Below, in pieces: positions 43,825 to 56,696 of a stretch of DNA of 64,000 nt; positions within the stretch are counted from its first letter, which is position 1; each line of letters opens with the position of its first letter. A program made the position numbers and the translations under genes. The DNA is from Nannobrachium achirus (Eukaryota > Chordata > Actinopteri > Myctophiformes > Myctophidae), in the NCBI GenBank assembly GCA_963921795.1, contig OY997647.1, positions 56,806,668 to 56,870,667 of the forward strand, read 5' to 3'. The notes beneath the pieces were generated by a model, which ran no database searches, was not told where the DNA came from, and saw only the letters and a list, made by a program, of their open reading frames with translations.

Positions 43825-44165
43825 CACTGTACCAATTGAAACTTGAAAGGCAGAGGCTAGAGATTACATAAGTGCACAGCACTAACTTCACCTTCCTACT
43901 AACAAGCTGTGTGTGTGTGTGTGTTTGTGTATGTGTCTGTCTGAGGACATCAGCACACCACAACAGAAATGATGTGTGTGTGTGTCTGTCTGAGGGCGTC
44001 AGCACACCACAACAGAAATGAAAACATCTATGCTGTACGCTAAAATGGATGCGTTTTAGGGAATACAGGACAAATAATAAATTATGACACAATTCATCTA
44101 TAAGCAAAGCTCAATCTGAATGCCAGTCTCTGTGTGAGTGTGTTATTGCGACCGTAGGTCCCATT
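43825..44165. repeat. Continuation of the 819-bp-unit relative after the hAT insertion
   Basis: CACTGTACCAATTGAAACTTGAAAGGCAGAGG continues the unit broken at 42970. A CAGCACACCACAACAGAAATGA block is doubled (43951 and 44000). 44146-44185 (TTATTGCGACCGTAGGTCC..AAAACCTCC) resembles the right edge of the window at 63962-64000. Confidence 0.7.
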
Positions 44166-44184
44166 TACTACCAAAACCTCCACA

Positions 44185-47100
44185 GGCTGGCGTCTGTGAC
44201 GCCCCCTACGGGTCAAACGCAACCTTGTGTAGCGGTTTGGACGGTGAGACAATCCGCCAAGTTGTATGTGATAAGTTTAGAGAGGGTCGTTCCCCCTGAA
44301 AAACGCGTTTTGGCACGAAAGGGTTACATTTGGCGCGCTTGTGACGCCCCCTACAGGTCGAAGTGGAAATGCTTTTGGGGATCCGTTGAGTATGCCACCC
44401 CCGACCTGTGGTTGAAATTCAGTGTTGACTCTTCCTATTGTTTGTGATTTATGGCTATTGTTTGCGAAACGTGCCCCTCCCGCTAAGTTTGGAAGCGCGT
44501 TACGAGCAAACGGTATGGACTATCGAAATATTCCTTGACTATGTTTATCGCGTGGCTTCATAGATCATGTGTACCCATTTTCGTGACATGTGAAGAAAAT
44601 ATGTAGGAAAAGGAGCAAAAAGTGTGTTTTGGAGAAAATTCAAAATGGTGAAAAATCTCGCAGTGTTCGAATTTGCGTGGCCTATATGGAGAGATGCGTC
44701 GTGATCCAAGGAATCCAGGGAAAAAATAATTTTAATTCTCCGACCTACGGTTCAAGAGTTACGAGGCAAGTGGTCCGTTATAGCGCCACCATGTGGCCAA
44801 GTGAAATGCTTTTGGGGATTCGTTGAGTTTGCCACCCCCGACCTGTGGTTGAAATTCAGTGTTGACTGGACCTTTTGTTTGTGATTTATGGCTATTGTTT
44901 GCCAAACAAGCCCATCCCGCTAACTTTAGAAGCGCGTTACGAACGAACGGTACGGACGATCAAAATATCCCTTGAGTATGTTCATTGCATGGCTTCATAG
45001 GTCAGGTATACCACTTTTCGTGACATTTGAAGAAAAAATTTAGGAAAATGAGCAAAAAGTGTGTTTTGGAGAAAATTCAAGATGGCGGAAAATCTATCCT
45101 GGCGCAAATGGGCGTGGCCTATATGGCGAGATGCGTCATGACCCAAGGAATCCAGGGAAAAAAGAATTTTAATTTTCCGATCTACGGTTCAAGAGTTACA
45201 GGCCAAAACGTAAAGTGGGCTGTTACAGCGCCACCATGAGGCCAAATGACACTATTATTTTTTATTTAATCCTTGAAATCATTATGAACCTCCTCTCCAA
45301 GTCTTGAAACTCTAGCCCCTATGGTTTGCGAGAGACAAATAATTGAATTTGAGTTTTTGCCATTCCCATTATAAGTCAATGGGGGGAAATTAATTCACTA
45401 ATAAATTAATATCAATTAAACTATAGAACCTTTCTCTTAGCAAGTTACTAGCACACGATTCCCGAGTAAGCCGGTCGATTTCACATATGGCGCGAGTGTG
45501 TGGTGCGAAAACTGTGGGAGGAGTAGCGTGTCAAACTTTGGGGAAAAGCATGGACATACATACATAAATATGAGCGATTGCAATAAGTTGCCAATGCTAT
45601 GCATAGGCACACTTAACTAGAATTGACAGAGTCAATTTTGACAAGTGTGCCTGCAGTGCGCGACCTTGTGCAGCGGTTTGGACGGTGAGACAATCCGCCA
45701 AGCCCGTGTTTCGTTGTGAGAGGGTCGGTCCCCGTGAAAAACGCGTTCTGGCACGAAACGGTTACGTTTCGCGCGTTTGTGACGGCCCCTATGGGTCGAA
45801 GTGGAAATGCTTTTGGGAAAACGTTGAGTATGCCACCCGCGACCCGTGGTTAAAATTCAGTGTTGACTTGACCTTTTGTTTGTGATTTATGGCTCTCGTT
45901 TGCGAAACGGGCCCCTCCCGCTAACTTTGGAAGGCCGTTACGAACGAACGGTATGGACTATCGAAATATCCTTTGACTATGTTTATTGCATGCCTTCATA
46001 GATCATGTGTACCGGTTTTTAAAACATTTGAAGAAAATATGTAGGAAAAGGAGCAAAAAGTGTGTTTTGGAGAAAATTCAAGATGGCGGAAAATCTATCC
46101 ATACGCAAATGGGCGTGGCCTATATGGAGAGATGCGTCTTGACCCAAGGAATCCAGGGAAAAAAGAATTGTAATTCTGTGACCTACGGTTCAAGAGTTCC
46201 GAGGCAAGCGGTCCGTTATAGCGCCACCATGTGGCCAAGTGGAAATGCTTTTTGGGATTCGTCGAGTATGCCACCCCCGAACTGTGGTTGAAATTCAGTG
46301 TTGAATGGACCTTTTGTTTGTGATTTATGGCTATTGTTTGCAAAACGGGCCCCTCCCGCTAACTTTGGAAGCACGTTACGAATGAACGGTATAGACTATC
46401 GAAATATCCTTTGACTATGTTTATCGCGTGGCTTCATAGATCACGTGTACCGGTTTTTAAGACATTTGAAGAAAATATGTAGGAAAAGGAGCAAAAAGTG
46501 TGTTTCGGAGAAAATTCAAGATGGCGGAAAATCTATCCTGGCGCAAATGGGCGTGGCCTATATGGGGAGATGCGTCTTGGCCCAAGGAATCCGGGGAAAA
46601 AATAAGTTTAATTTTCCGACCTACGGTTCAACAGTTACAGGCCAAAACGTACACTGGGCTGTTATAGCGCCACCATGAGGCCAAATGACGCTATTATTTT
46701 TTATTTATTCCTTGTAATCATTATGAACCTCCTCTCTGAGTCTTGAAACTGTAGCCCCTATGGTTTGCGAGAGAAAAATTATTGAATGCGATTCCCATTA
46801 TAAGTCAATGGGGACAGGTAAGGGTTAATTAATTTCTTAATAAATTCATATCAATTAAACTATAGAACCTTTCTCTTAGCAAGTTGATAGCACACGATTC
46901 CCGCGTAAGCCGGTCGATTTGACATATGGCGCGAGTGTGTGGTGCAAAAACTGTGGGAGGAGTAGCGTGCCAAACTTTGGGGAAATACATGTGTGTGTGT
47001 GTGTGTGTGTGTGTCCATGTCTGGCTTAAGTATGAGTGATAACAATAAGTCTGCCCATGCTATGCATAGGCACACTTAACTAGAATTGACAGAGTCAATT

Positions 47101-47482
47101 TTGACAAGTGTGCCTGCAGCTCGCTAAATGCGCGACCTTGTGCGGCGGTTCGGACTGTGAGACCATCCGCCGAGTCGTCCGCGTTTCGTTTTGAGAGGGT
47201 CGTTCCCCCTGAAAAACGAGTTCTGGCACGAAACGGTTACGTTTCGCGCGTTTGTGACGCCCCCTATGGGTCGAAGTGGAAATGCTTTTGGGGATCTGTT
47301 GAGTATGCCACCCGCAACCTGTGGTTGAAATTTAGTGTCGACTCGACCTTTTGTTTGTGAGTTAGGGCAATTTTTTGCCAAACGGGCCCCTCCCGCTAAC
47401 TTTGGAAGCGCGTTACGAACGAACGGTATGGACTATCGAAATATCCTTTGACTATGTTTATCGCGTGGCTTCATAGATCATG
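44185..47482. repeat. Satellite-like array, fourth block
   Basis: Same family as 1-16 kb. 45580-46000 is nearly identical to 425-845, and 46370-47100 to 1195-1935. A (TG)n expansion in the spacer at 46988-47014 distinguishes this copy from the one near 1832. The block stops at 47482 in the middle of a half-unit (CTTCATAGATCATGT), where unrelated sequence begins. Confidence 0.9.
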
Positions 47483-48054
47483 TAATATTTCCTCAAAACA
47501 TTAAGGCCTAGCCTAGACCCTATTCATATTAACCTGCATACATTTGTGTTACTTTTTGTGTGCATCCTGCTCCCACTGTGTCTGCATGCATGATGCACGA
47601 CAAAGCTAACAGCAAAGCCGACGAACACTTTCATGTTATCCACTCATGCAACAGGAAAAAAACACTTCAAATCAATAGTTAGTCATGGCCCATACCAATA
47701 GACATTCAACAGAACTTACACTTAAGGCAGGATAAGTCTTTCTCTTTGGTTAAATAATAACAATGTAAAAATGATGTTTTAAGCTTTACAAAGAAAAAAA
47801 CAATATAATACCTCACAAACATTGACCCGATCCATGCCAGATTTTACACACACTCCCCTTGCCTAACATACTACAACCTCCAAGGACCCCCGGAGCCCAG
47901 ATGTAACACATGACCAAATGTGCAAAAATGACCAAATGAACACCCCAACGGGGCTGCTCACGGCCATTTCCCGGGGACCACCCACTCCTGGTGCTCCAGA
48001 ACGGATGCAAAAGTGGTGGCGCCCCCAGTGGAGGACCCCCTGCCACTGCAGCGC
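47483..48054. other. Non-satellite insertion, unassigned
   Basis: No gene recognised. 47690-47770 resembles 39880-39990. 48013-48033 (GTGGCGCCCCCAGTGGAGGA) closely matches the reverse complement of the vertebrate CTCF core motif. It is followed by a TACAG tract and then the satellite resumes. Confidence 0.4.
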
Positions 48055-48200
48055 ACATAAAATGCACAGCACAGTAAGGTAAAGTACAGCACAGTGCAGT
48101 AAGGTACAGCACAGTAAGGTATAGCACAGTACAATAACATACAGTACAGTACAGTAAAGTACAATACAGCACACTAAGGTACAGTACACTACAGTAAGGA
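48055..48200. repeat. TACAG pentanucleotide tract
   Basis: ACAGCACAGTAAGGTAAAGTACAGC and similar, ending CTACAGTAAGGAAGCAAGC. The phrase CTACAGTAAGGAAGCA also ends the tract near 42015-42030. Confidence 0.85.
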
Positions 48201-48202
48201 AG

Positions 48203-50608
48203 CAAGCGGTTCAAACTGTGAGACCATCCTCCGAGTCGTCTGCGTTTCGTCGTGAGAGGGTCGGTCCCCGTGAAAAACGCGTTCTGGCACGAAGCGGTTA
48301 CGTTTCGTGCGGTTGTGACGCCCCCTAGGGGTCGAAGTGGAAATGCTTTTGGGGAATCGTTGAGTATGCCACCCCCGACCTGTGGTTGAAATTCAGTGTT
48401 GACTCGACCTATTGTTTGTGATTTATGGCTATTGTTAGCGAACGGGCCCCTCCCGCTAACTTTGGAAGCGTGTTACGAACGAACGGTACGGATTATCGAG
48501 ATATCCTTTGACTATGTTTATCGCATGGCTTTAAAGATCATGTGTACCGGTTTTTAAGACATTTGAAGAAAATTTGTAGCAAAAGGAGTAAAAAGTGTGT
48601 TTAGGAGAAAATTCAAGATGGCGGAAAATCTTCCCATGTGCAAATTGGCATATCCTATATGGAGAGATGCGTCGTGACCCAAGGAATCCAGGGAAAAAAG
48701 AATTGTAATTCTGTGACCTACGGTTCAAGAGTTACGAGGCAAGCGGTCCGTTATAGCGCCACCATGTGGCCAAGTGGAAATGCTTTTTGGGATTCGTTGA
48801 GTATGCCACCCCCGAACTGTGGTTGAAATTCAGTGTTGAATGGACCTTTTGTTTGTGATTTATGGCTATTGTTTGCAAAACGGGCCCCTCCCGCTAACTT
48901 TGGAAGCACGTTACGAATGAACGGTATAGACTATCGAAATATCCTTTGACTATGTTTATCGCGTGGCTTCATAGATCACGTGTACCGGTTTTTAAGACAT
49001 TTGAAGAAAATATGTAGGAAAAGGAGCAAAAAGTGTGTTTCGGAGAAAATTCAAGATGGCGGAAAATCTATCCTGGCGCAAATGGGCGTGGCCTATATGG
49101 GGAGATGCGTCTTGGCCCAAGGAATCCGGGGAAAAAATAAGTTTAATTTTCCGACCTACGGTTCAACAGTTACAGGCCAAAACGTACACTGGGCTGTTAT
49201 AGCGCCACCATGAGGCCAAATGACGCTATTATTTTTTATTTATTCCTTGTAATCATTATGAACCTCCTCTCTGAGTCTTGAAACTGTAGCCCCTATGGTT
49301 TGCGAGAGAAAAATTATTGAATGCGATTCCCATTATAAGTCAATGGGGACAGGTAAGGGTTAATTAATTTCTTAATAAATTCATATCAATTAAACTATAG
49401 AACCTTTCTCTTAGCAAGTTGATAGCACACGATTCCCGCGTAAGCCGGTCGATTTGACATATGGCGCAAGTGTGTGGTGCAAAAACTGTGGGAGGAGTAG
49501 CGTGCCAAACTTTGGGGAAATACATGTGTGTCTCCATGTCTGGCTTAAGTATGAGTGATAACAATAAGTCTGCCCATGCTATGCATAGGCACACTTAACT
49601 AGAATTGACAGAGTCAATTTTGACAAGTGTGCCTGCAGCGCGCTAAACGCGCGAGCTCGTGCGGCGGTTCGGACCGTGAGACCGTCTGCCGAGTCGTCTG
49701 CGTTTCGTCGTGAGAGGGTCGGTCCCCGTGAAAAACGCGTTCCGGCACGAAACGGTAACGTTTCGCGCGTTTGTGACGCCCCCTAGGGGTCGAAGTGGAA
49801 ATGCTTTTGGGGATCCGTTGAGTATGCCACCCCTGACCTGTGGTTGAAATTCAGTGTTGACTCGACCTATTGTTTGTGATTTATGGCTATTGTTTGCGAA
49901 ACGTGCCCCTCCCGCTAAGTTTGGAAGCGCGTTACGAACGAACGGTATGGACTATCGAAATATCCTTTGACTATGTTTATCGCGTGGCTTCATAGATCAT
50001 GTGTACCGGTTTTTAAGACATTTGAAGAAAATATGTAGGAAAAGGAGCAAAAAGTGTGTTTTGGAGAAAATTCAAGATGGCGGAAAATCTATCCTGGCGC
50101 AAATGGGCGTGGCCTATATGGGGAGATGCGTCTTGACCCAAGGAATCCAGGGAAATGTTTTTTTTAATTTTTCGACCTACGGTTCAACAGTTACGGGCCA
50201 AAACGTAAAGTTGGCCGTTATAGCGCCACCATGAGGCCGAGTGATGTAATTATTTTTTGATTAATTCTTACAATCATTATGAACCTCCTCTCCAAGTCTT
50301 GAAACTGTAGCCCCTATGGTTTGCGAGAGAAAAATAAGTTTTGTGATTCCCATTATAAGTCAATGGGGAAAATTAATTCACTAATAAATTATTATCAATT
50401 AAACTATAGAACCTTTCTCTTAGCAACTTGATAGCACACGATTCCCGATGAAGCCGGTCGATTTGACATATGGCGCGAGTGTGTGGTGCCAAAACTGTGG
50501 GAGGAGTAGCGTGCCAAACTTTGGGGAAAAGTATGGACAGAAAGACTTAAATAAATATATATGAGCGATAACAATAAGTCTGCCCATGCTATGCATAGGC
50601 ACACTTAA
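48203..50608. repeat. Satellite-like array, fifth block
   Basis: About 1.6 units. 48538-49620 is almost identical to 849-1931, with only scattered substitutions. The block ends at CACACTTAATTAAC (about 50610). Confidence 0.9.
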
Positions 50609-50631
50609 TTAACAATAATGCATTGCACCTG

Positions 50632-50930
50632 TGCAGCTGACCTTCAGAACCTGGGAATATACCATTTTGTAGACTTACTGTTTTCTTTTTTTTTGTTCTT
50701 TCATTTTCTTTTCTTTACATATCTACTGCATAGTACTGTGTTCTATTCGTCTGTCATTCAATGTTATATGAGATACTTAAATGGTTTCCTGTGGAAATAA
50801 GCTTAGTCTTTTCTAGGATCTCCTTTTAGTAGACCTTGTACCAGTGAACTGTACCATCATGAAACTGTACCTTTTCCTATGCAAACTTCTAATAAAGTCA
50901 TCAATCAATCAGTCAGTCAGTCAAGATGGA
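50632..50930 (+). mobile_element. Non-LTR retrotransposon 3' end
   Basis: Ends AACTTCTAATAAAGTCATCAATCAATCAGTCAGTCAG, an AATAAA-like signal followed by a 4-bp tail repeat typical of LINE 3' ends in the L2/Rex1/CR1 range. It shares GTACCAGTGAACTGTACCATCATGAAACTGTACCTTTTCC with the inverted copy at 55.1 kb. A ~30-bp block (GTGGAAATAAGCTTAG...) present here is missing there. The 5' part is truncated and no reverse transcriptase is present. Confidence 0.75.
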
Positions 50931-51593
50931 GAGAATACAAGTGTGGAGAATATACACTACAGTAATTATAATACCTTGTTAAAGTGATTTTGTTATGTGT
51001 AGTTATTTTACTGTAATTTAACAACATAATAAGCAGCACAGATAGACAAAGAGACATTCATGGATTTATATTTAAAAGTAACTTTTATTTCCCCCTGGAT
51101 GGACCCAGGGTATGGCAGCTGCATACCCCTGCCATACCCAATTGACGCCCCTGCTGCAGCCAGAGTCGTTATCGAGGTCCCTCCCCCCCCCCCCCCCCCC
51201 TGCTTTCAGTGGCTGGACAGCAATACAATACAAGAGAGACGTCTATTTTAGTTTATGGCTGATGTCATAATGTAACCAGTGCCCTGACGTGAAGATATGT
51301 TGCACTGTCAAAGTAATGTAAAATAACATCTGGAATTCAATTTAAGAAAGACGTAAAAGGCTGAATCCTCCCATGCCCAAGTAATAGAGTTCAGGAATGT
51401 TGTTTTCAAAACATAATTTAAAGAAAATATAAAATAGTCCCGCACTGCAGCTTCCATGCAAAAAAATAATATGTATTAAGGCTACTGCCAATGTTTCAAT
51501 GTTTACAGTATGTTTTATGAGAGCGAATAATGAAACAACACGAGCGCCAATGGTATTTCAGGGGGCGAATTTCAGCAGGTGTGTTAAATTAGC

Positions 51594-51624
<31 letters not shown>

Positions 51625-51782
51625 CGCGTGTGTGTGTCCTTCGCACATCTCGAGAACCATTCATCCAATGGACTGCACACTTAGCAGGTGTATTGTTGAC
51701 GACCAAAGGGAGTGAAGTTTGGAAAGTGATGTCGATCAGATGAGAGGTTCTCCAGAACACTGCGAGCAGAGTGCAGACCAGG
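50931..51782. other. No gene seen; simple repeats
   Basis: Contains a run of about 20 C at 51181-51200 and a (TG)n(CG)n(TG)n tract at 51594-51637, able to form Z-DNA in principle. Otherwise unassigned AT-rich sequence. Confidence 0.5.
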
Positions 51783-52215
51783 GACGTGCAGAGAATGTTA
51801 GAGAGGCAGGGGCTGAACTTTCTGAAAGGGCCTTTTGGTGGAAATATCGAAAATAGCAGACCTCGCGCTGCGACGCGCTGTGAGCTTGGAGGTCGGCTAT
51901 TTTGACTGCTTGATATCACACTTCACTTAACTAAGCATAATCAAGTGAGTTCTGGAGATGTGGCGTAACGGCTTGGATTTCTACACAGAGGGCAATTCTT
52001 TCAACATAAACTGCTGTATTCAAGTTTAGGAGAGTTTGGACAAGGCAATTCTCTTGAACGCTGCCTTCAGGTATGGCATGGAAAGAGGACATTTGCATTT
52101 CTTTCACCATAGTGAAAACTGCGTTCATGATCTGGAGAGGGCACTTTTTTCAGACAGATAAAAGGGCAGGGGCTCAAGCCCCCTTTGATGTCTATGTGTG
52201 CACGTGTCTGGTGCA
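51783..52215. repeat. Dispersed repeat, copy A (hAT-like start CAGGGACGTGC)
   Basis: Aligns with 54105-54500 over about 420 bp (GGGCCTTTTGGTGGAAATATCGAAAATAGCAGACC, TTTGGACAAGGCAATTCTCTTGAA, GATAAAAGGGCAGGGGCTCAAGCC). It starts with CAGGGACGTGC, the same terminus as the hAT element at 53256, but no matching right terminus was found. A hairpin lies at 51850-51903. Confidence 0.7.
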
Positions 52216-52579
52216 GACATACCGTGGATCTCATCGTCCCACTCCGAACAGGCACTGCACTAGAATATCATTTAAATAGCAAAAAATAAAATAAAACATC
52301 TGAGACATTATGATCTCTGAAGAAGAAAAAAAGTAATTCAAAACATAATTTCTCATAGCTTTTTGTTTACCCGATTCATCGTTTTCAATAGGGAAGTGAG
52401 TAACATGATTACGTTTGAAAAATGTTGATTCCATAACTCATGCAAAACTCACAGTACAATCAGTAGAGTACCGTATTTGTTATAATCAGATCGCTGTACT
52501 CCATATGTACTCCATTAAGGCCCCATCCCAGGGAGGGCACGCTCTCTCGGTTTTGATGCCTTTAAATAGCCCCTAGTTA
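52216..52579. other. No feature recognised
   Basis: AT-rich sequence without recognisable coding content, tandem repeats or transposon ends. The following transposon begins after its 8-bp target copy at 52580. Confidence 0.4.
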
Positions 52580-52587
52580 CACAAGTA

Positions 52588-53150
52588 CAGGGGCGTCACA
52601 GGGGGTAGGAAAGTGGGACTGAGATACTAGGGCCCAAGGTGGTGGAGGGGCCATAATTATTTTATACTATAGCTATTGAAAAATAGCAGATATACAAGCT
52701 CACAGTGCGGCACCGAGTGCCGCGCTGCGAGCTTGTAGATCTGCTATTTTTGAAAAGTCGTAAAAATGGGTGCAAATCTTTGAATACGTGTTTTTTAAGC
52801 GAACATTTGTGACTCAAATTTTGCTTCTGGGGGGTCCCTGGAACTCAATATTTTGAGATGGGGTTCCGTGGCCAAAATACATACCATTTTGGGGGTCCTG
52901 CACATGAAAAGGTTTGAGCTCCACTGACAACATAGAAACATAGGTTTTTCAAAAATTCTCAGAAGGATTTGAAATATTCAAAGATTTTCATGATTTTTCA
53001 AAAAATAGCAGATCTACAAGCTCGCAGCGCGGCACTCGGTGCCGCGCTGTGAGCTTGTATATCTGCTATTTTTCAATAGTTAAAGCACAGGGGGCCCGGC
53101 CCGCAGTGAATCCTTGTACCCAGGGCCCAGAATTTGGTGCGACACCCCTG
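52588..53150. mobile_element. Non-autonomous hAT element, 563 bp, TSD CACAAGTA
   Basis: Termini CAGGGGCGTC and GCGACACCCCTG form imperfect inverted repeats. CACAAGTA flanks both sides (52580-52587 and 53151-53158). Each end carries a subterminal double hairpin (52679-52751 and 53001-53074) of the AAATAGCAGATCTACAAGC family in opposite context. There is no coding capacity. Relatives lie at 56697-56951 and 62526-62943. Confidence 0.92.
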
Positions 53151-53255
53151 CACAAGTATGAGAGGTCTTGATGTGTGCAGACAAGGCTATCTGTGGGCAT
53201 GGTACTATCTGGACCAGCGGAAGGAAGAGGATTACATTCCTTGCAGTGTGATGGG

Positions 53256-53942
53256 CAGGGACGTGCTGGGCCCCTGATTCAGCCCGGGAAAAAGAGTTGG
53301 AGAGGCCCTCATTGCGCACTATCGCTAGCGCTGCTGTAGTCTGGTAGGATTCACCTTGAAACATGGGCTGCATATTGTTGTAGTGTTTTTGGTTGGTTTC
53401 TGTTCTGAATGTTTTGACGGTTTGCACAGGGCTCTACTTCCTGTATTGTCCCAGCTCAGATTCTGAGCCTGGGACAACTTCCTGCCCAGGAATATCATAG
53501 TTTTGGCCCAGAGGTTCTTCTCGCCCCCCTAGTGGCGAGAAAAAGAACCTCTGGGAACTCAGATCGGCGCTGCTGCGGCTACTAAAAGATTTGCCATTTC
53601 AGATCATGACAAGTGACACTGACAAGCCAGTGGGCCAATTACTGTTCATGATTTATATTTTGTCGTTGTCGGGTGAAAACCTTGTATGTCCAAAACCGTT
53701 TGTTTTGTATTTATCATTTTAAAAATGATTTAAACTAGTGAAAACAGACGATCTAAGCACACAACGCCGAGGCGTTGTTGTGTGGTTGTAGATCTGCGGT
53801 TGTAGATCTGCTGTTTTCCCAAAATGGAACGAAGGCCGACATTTTATTTTAAATATTTTCCTAATGGCCGGCCGGGACCGGCCGGGAATGAACCGGCCGT
53901 TCGGGAGTTGTCCCGCTTTTCCCAATGGCCAGCACGTCCCTG
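53256..53942. mobile_element. Non-autonomous hAT element, 687 bp, TSD GTGATGGG
   Basis: Termini CAGGGACGTGCTGGGCC and GGCCAGCACGTCCCTG are near-perfect inverted repeats. GTGATGGG flanks both sides (53248-53255 and 53943-53950). Inside are a stem-loop at 53507-53555 and a half-copy of the palindromic element family described at 61986 (53658-53820). Confidence 0.93.
53507..53555. repeat. Stem-loop with CTCF-like loop sequence
   Basis: Arms CCCAGAGGTTCTT and AAGAACCTCTGGG with an inner CTCGCC/GGCGAG pairing close a loop of CCCCTAGT. The segment CGCCCCCCTAGTGGCGAG resembles the reverse complement of the CTCF core. The structure is certain; any function is not. Confidence 0.8.
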
Positions 53943-54094
53943 GTGATGGGAGTAAAGAGGCTCTGATTTGAGACTGTCTCCACGTCTTATCACGCCAGTA
54001 TAGCATGTGTCACTGATAAAGGTCATTACTGGCCCATTCAGACACTTATCTCCTCTGGCTCTTCTCTTGACCTGCCATTATGTCTACCTTTGCT

Positions 54095-54505
54095 GCAGGG
54101 ATCATGCAGAGAATGTTAGAGAAGTTTCTATAAGGGCCTTTTGGTGGAAATATCGAAAATAGCAGACCTCCAAGCTCACAACTGAGCTTGGAGGTCGGCT
54201 ATTTTTCAGTGTGTGATAGGTCTACCACACGGAACTAAGCATAATCAAGTCAATACTGGAGATGTGGTTTACGGCATGGATTTCTACACATAAGATGCTG
54301 CATTCAAGTTCAGGAGAGTTTGGACAAGGCAATTCTCTTGAATGCTGCCTTGTATTTGTATGGAAAAGGGGGCATTTGAATTTCTTTCACCATGGTAAAA
54401 AGTAACTGCATTCATGGTCTGGAGAGGGCACTTTTTACAGACTGATAAAAGGGCAGGGGCTCAAGCCTCCTTTGATGTCTATCTGTGCACTTGCCTGCTT
54501 TGCTG
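54095..54505. repeat. Dispersed repeat, copy B
   Basis: Aligns with 51783-52215 (see that entry). The hairpin at 54156-54205 is here a cleaner palindrome (AAAATAGCAGACCTCCAAGCTC / GAGCTTGGAGGTCGGCTATTTT) than in copy A, so the two hairpins diverged independently. Confidence 0.7.
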
Positions 54506-55059
54506 TAGTATCCTCAGTGTTTACTTAATCGTAACCAAAAATGTACAATCGTAACCAAATGGACCGACCCTAGCAAAGGATACACGAACTGCACAATACA
54601 TCGTAAATGTATCGTCATCTCAGTATCAACATGCCCAATATACATTATCGCCAAAAGGCTGCGTCATGAACTCCAATAAATGGTATCTTTACGTGCCATG
54701 TATTCACAATCTGTATCTCATTTGACCAATGACTCTGTCTGCGCCCTGTTTATTATTTAACTTATTTTCAGGTTTTTATTCATTTCAACAATCTAGGTAT
54801 AATTAAGGATATTTTTGTTTAGGTTTAAGGGAAGTTAAGTTGGTGGTATATATCCATTGGCAGTAGCAGGTCTTTTTTCAGTGTGTGCATAGAGTGGGCT
54901 TTTCATTCTCTGGGTTCTATGTTAGCAGCAAACCCAAGGCAGAAAGACATTCAAACTGTATATACTTCAATATTTGTTTACTTAGCGAGTCATATTGCAA
55001 TATTCAACAATGTTATCGCATATTGCATGTTTTCATAATATTATGCAACCATAAAATGA
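54506..55059. other. No feature recognised
   Basis: AT-rich, unassigned sequence. Short frames only; none has recognisable similarity. Confidence 0.4.
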
Positions 55060-55300
55060 TTGATTGATTGATTGATTGATTGAAGACTTTATTAGAAGTT
55101 TGCATAGGAAAAGGTACAGTTTCATGATGGTACAATTCACTGGTACAAGGTCTACTAAAAGGAAACCATTTAAGTATCTCATATACATTGAATGACAGAC
55201 GAATAGAACACAGCACTATGCAGTAGATATGTAAAGAAAAGAAAATGAAAACAACAAAAGAAAAAGAAAACAGTAAGTCTAAACAAACAGAAAGTATATA
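55060..55300 (-). mobile_element. Non-LTR retrotransposon 3' end, inverted
   Basis: Starts with TGATTGATTGATTGATTGAAG (the tail read on the minus strand), then matches the reverse complement of 50640-50900. Same family as 50632-50930; 5' truncated. Confidence 0.75.
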
Positions 55301-56255
55301 CAAAGAAGGGGCAGGGGAGGGTAGGGCTGGGACTTGCAGTGAAATGATTGATACCTTTTCTATAACATAGATAGTGTTCCGTTTGAATTGCTCTGTGAAA
55401 AATATTGTCTGTGTCTGTTTTACGCTCTGTTGCTCTTACCAAGAGGGGTAATTCAAGAAAGGACTAAAGCATCTTTGTACAGACAGAACTGAGGACACAA
55501 CAACACAAGCACTTTGCTGGGGTTTTTGATGTTTGTTCTATGTCATTGACAACTGCATGGGTCCGAAATGCAAATCACATGTGTCCCTGATATTCTTATT
55601 GTTCGGAGTGGACAATAGATTTGCCTCCTGCATTTCATTAAACTGTCTGCTAAACAGACTTTGTGAGTACATAGCCTACAGTCCACGGCCTGCTTTGGCC
55701 TCAGTCTCTCAGCTACATAACCACAGGGAGAGGGTTCCTGGGGACAATTATGTATTCACGTTTAGTTAGCAGAGAACCACAATGGAAATGAGTCCTGGAC
55801 TTCATTGTGTTTTATCCTTGATTGTTTTATTATTGCATAATGTGTGGGTTACTGTATATGCAATCAAAATAAACGCAACTCATAGTGCTTTTCCACTACA
55901 CTGCTTGTGTCATTAGAAATAGGATTCCCTCAATGTCAGTGATTTGATTTTCATTTGGATCCCCGATCCCCATCTGAAAACATCTCGTGCCAGGGACCCC
56001 CATGCAGTCTTTGTGCTTTGTGAAAACTAGACTACTCGGGAATGGGGTAATTTCTATGTTCCCCGGGTTCTATGTTCCCGACAATGCAAATTGGAAATAC
56101 ATTTACCATGAAAATCTGCAGCTCATGTGCGTCAGTCATTCTGTGTCACACCTCAAGTCACGCTCCATATATGGCAAAGACAGAATTTATTTGCAAGTGT
56201 GACTCGCATCACGGCAACGACACTTGCTAATTCATTCTGTCCTTGTCCATTTTAT
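55301..56255. other. No gene recognised
   Basis: Unassigned. 55935-55985 (TTTTCATTTGGATCCCCGATCCCC) looks like old repeat debris. Short frames on both strands lack recognisable motifs. Confidence 0.4.
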
Positions 56256-56261
56256 GCTCAT

Positions 56262-56330
56262 ATATGGAGATCCCTGATATCATTGATATTAAGCCCATAT
56301 CTGGGAATGCCCATATATGGACATATTGTG
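56262..56330. repeat. Dispersed repeat related to 40497-40600
   Basis: TATGGAGATCCCTGATATCAT, GATATTAAGCCCATATCTGGG and CCCATATATGG occur in the same order as in the 40.5-kb copy. Confidence 0.55.
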
Positions 56331-56479
56331 TCAGTCTCTGTTGTTTCAGCACTTCGTCCCTTAGGGCGTCTTGGTGTACCCGTTTCCAGAGTAGTACCGT
56401 TGTACATGTCTTAATGTCTCCCTGGGACCAAGTCGTATGAAAATACATTATGAATTAACCAATAACAGAAAGTCTTATT

Positions 56480-56690
56480 TAATACTTAAAAATGACAATC
56501 TACAAGCTCACGCCGCAGTGCAACACAGATTGTTAGCCATTGTTTGGGAAACACCGCAGTCCGTAGGCCAAACTAGTGAGGATTCTTTCTGTCAATCTTC
56601 AGTAGTCGGCAGTATGTTCACGTCACCTTTTGGTATCACCTCAGCTCGCTTGGAACCTCAGCGGAGGTGATACAAAATAGTACCAGGTAC
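56480..56690. other. Transposon end debris with inverted repeat
   Basis: 56626-56673 folds back imperfectly: GGTATCACCTCAGC opposes GCGGAGGTGATAC, around GCTTGGAACCTC. It resembles the end of a common fish MITE rich in GCTCG/CTTGG words. 56489-56520 is a left half of the AAATAGCAGATCTACAAGC hairpin. Confidence 0.45.
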
Positions 56691-56696
56691 TGGGTA

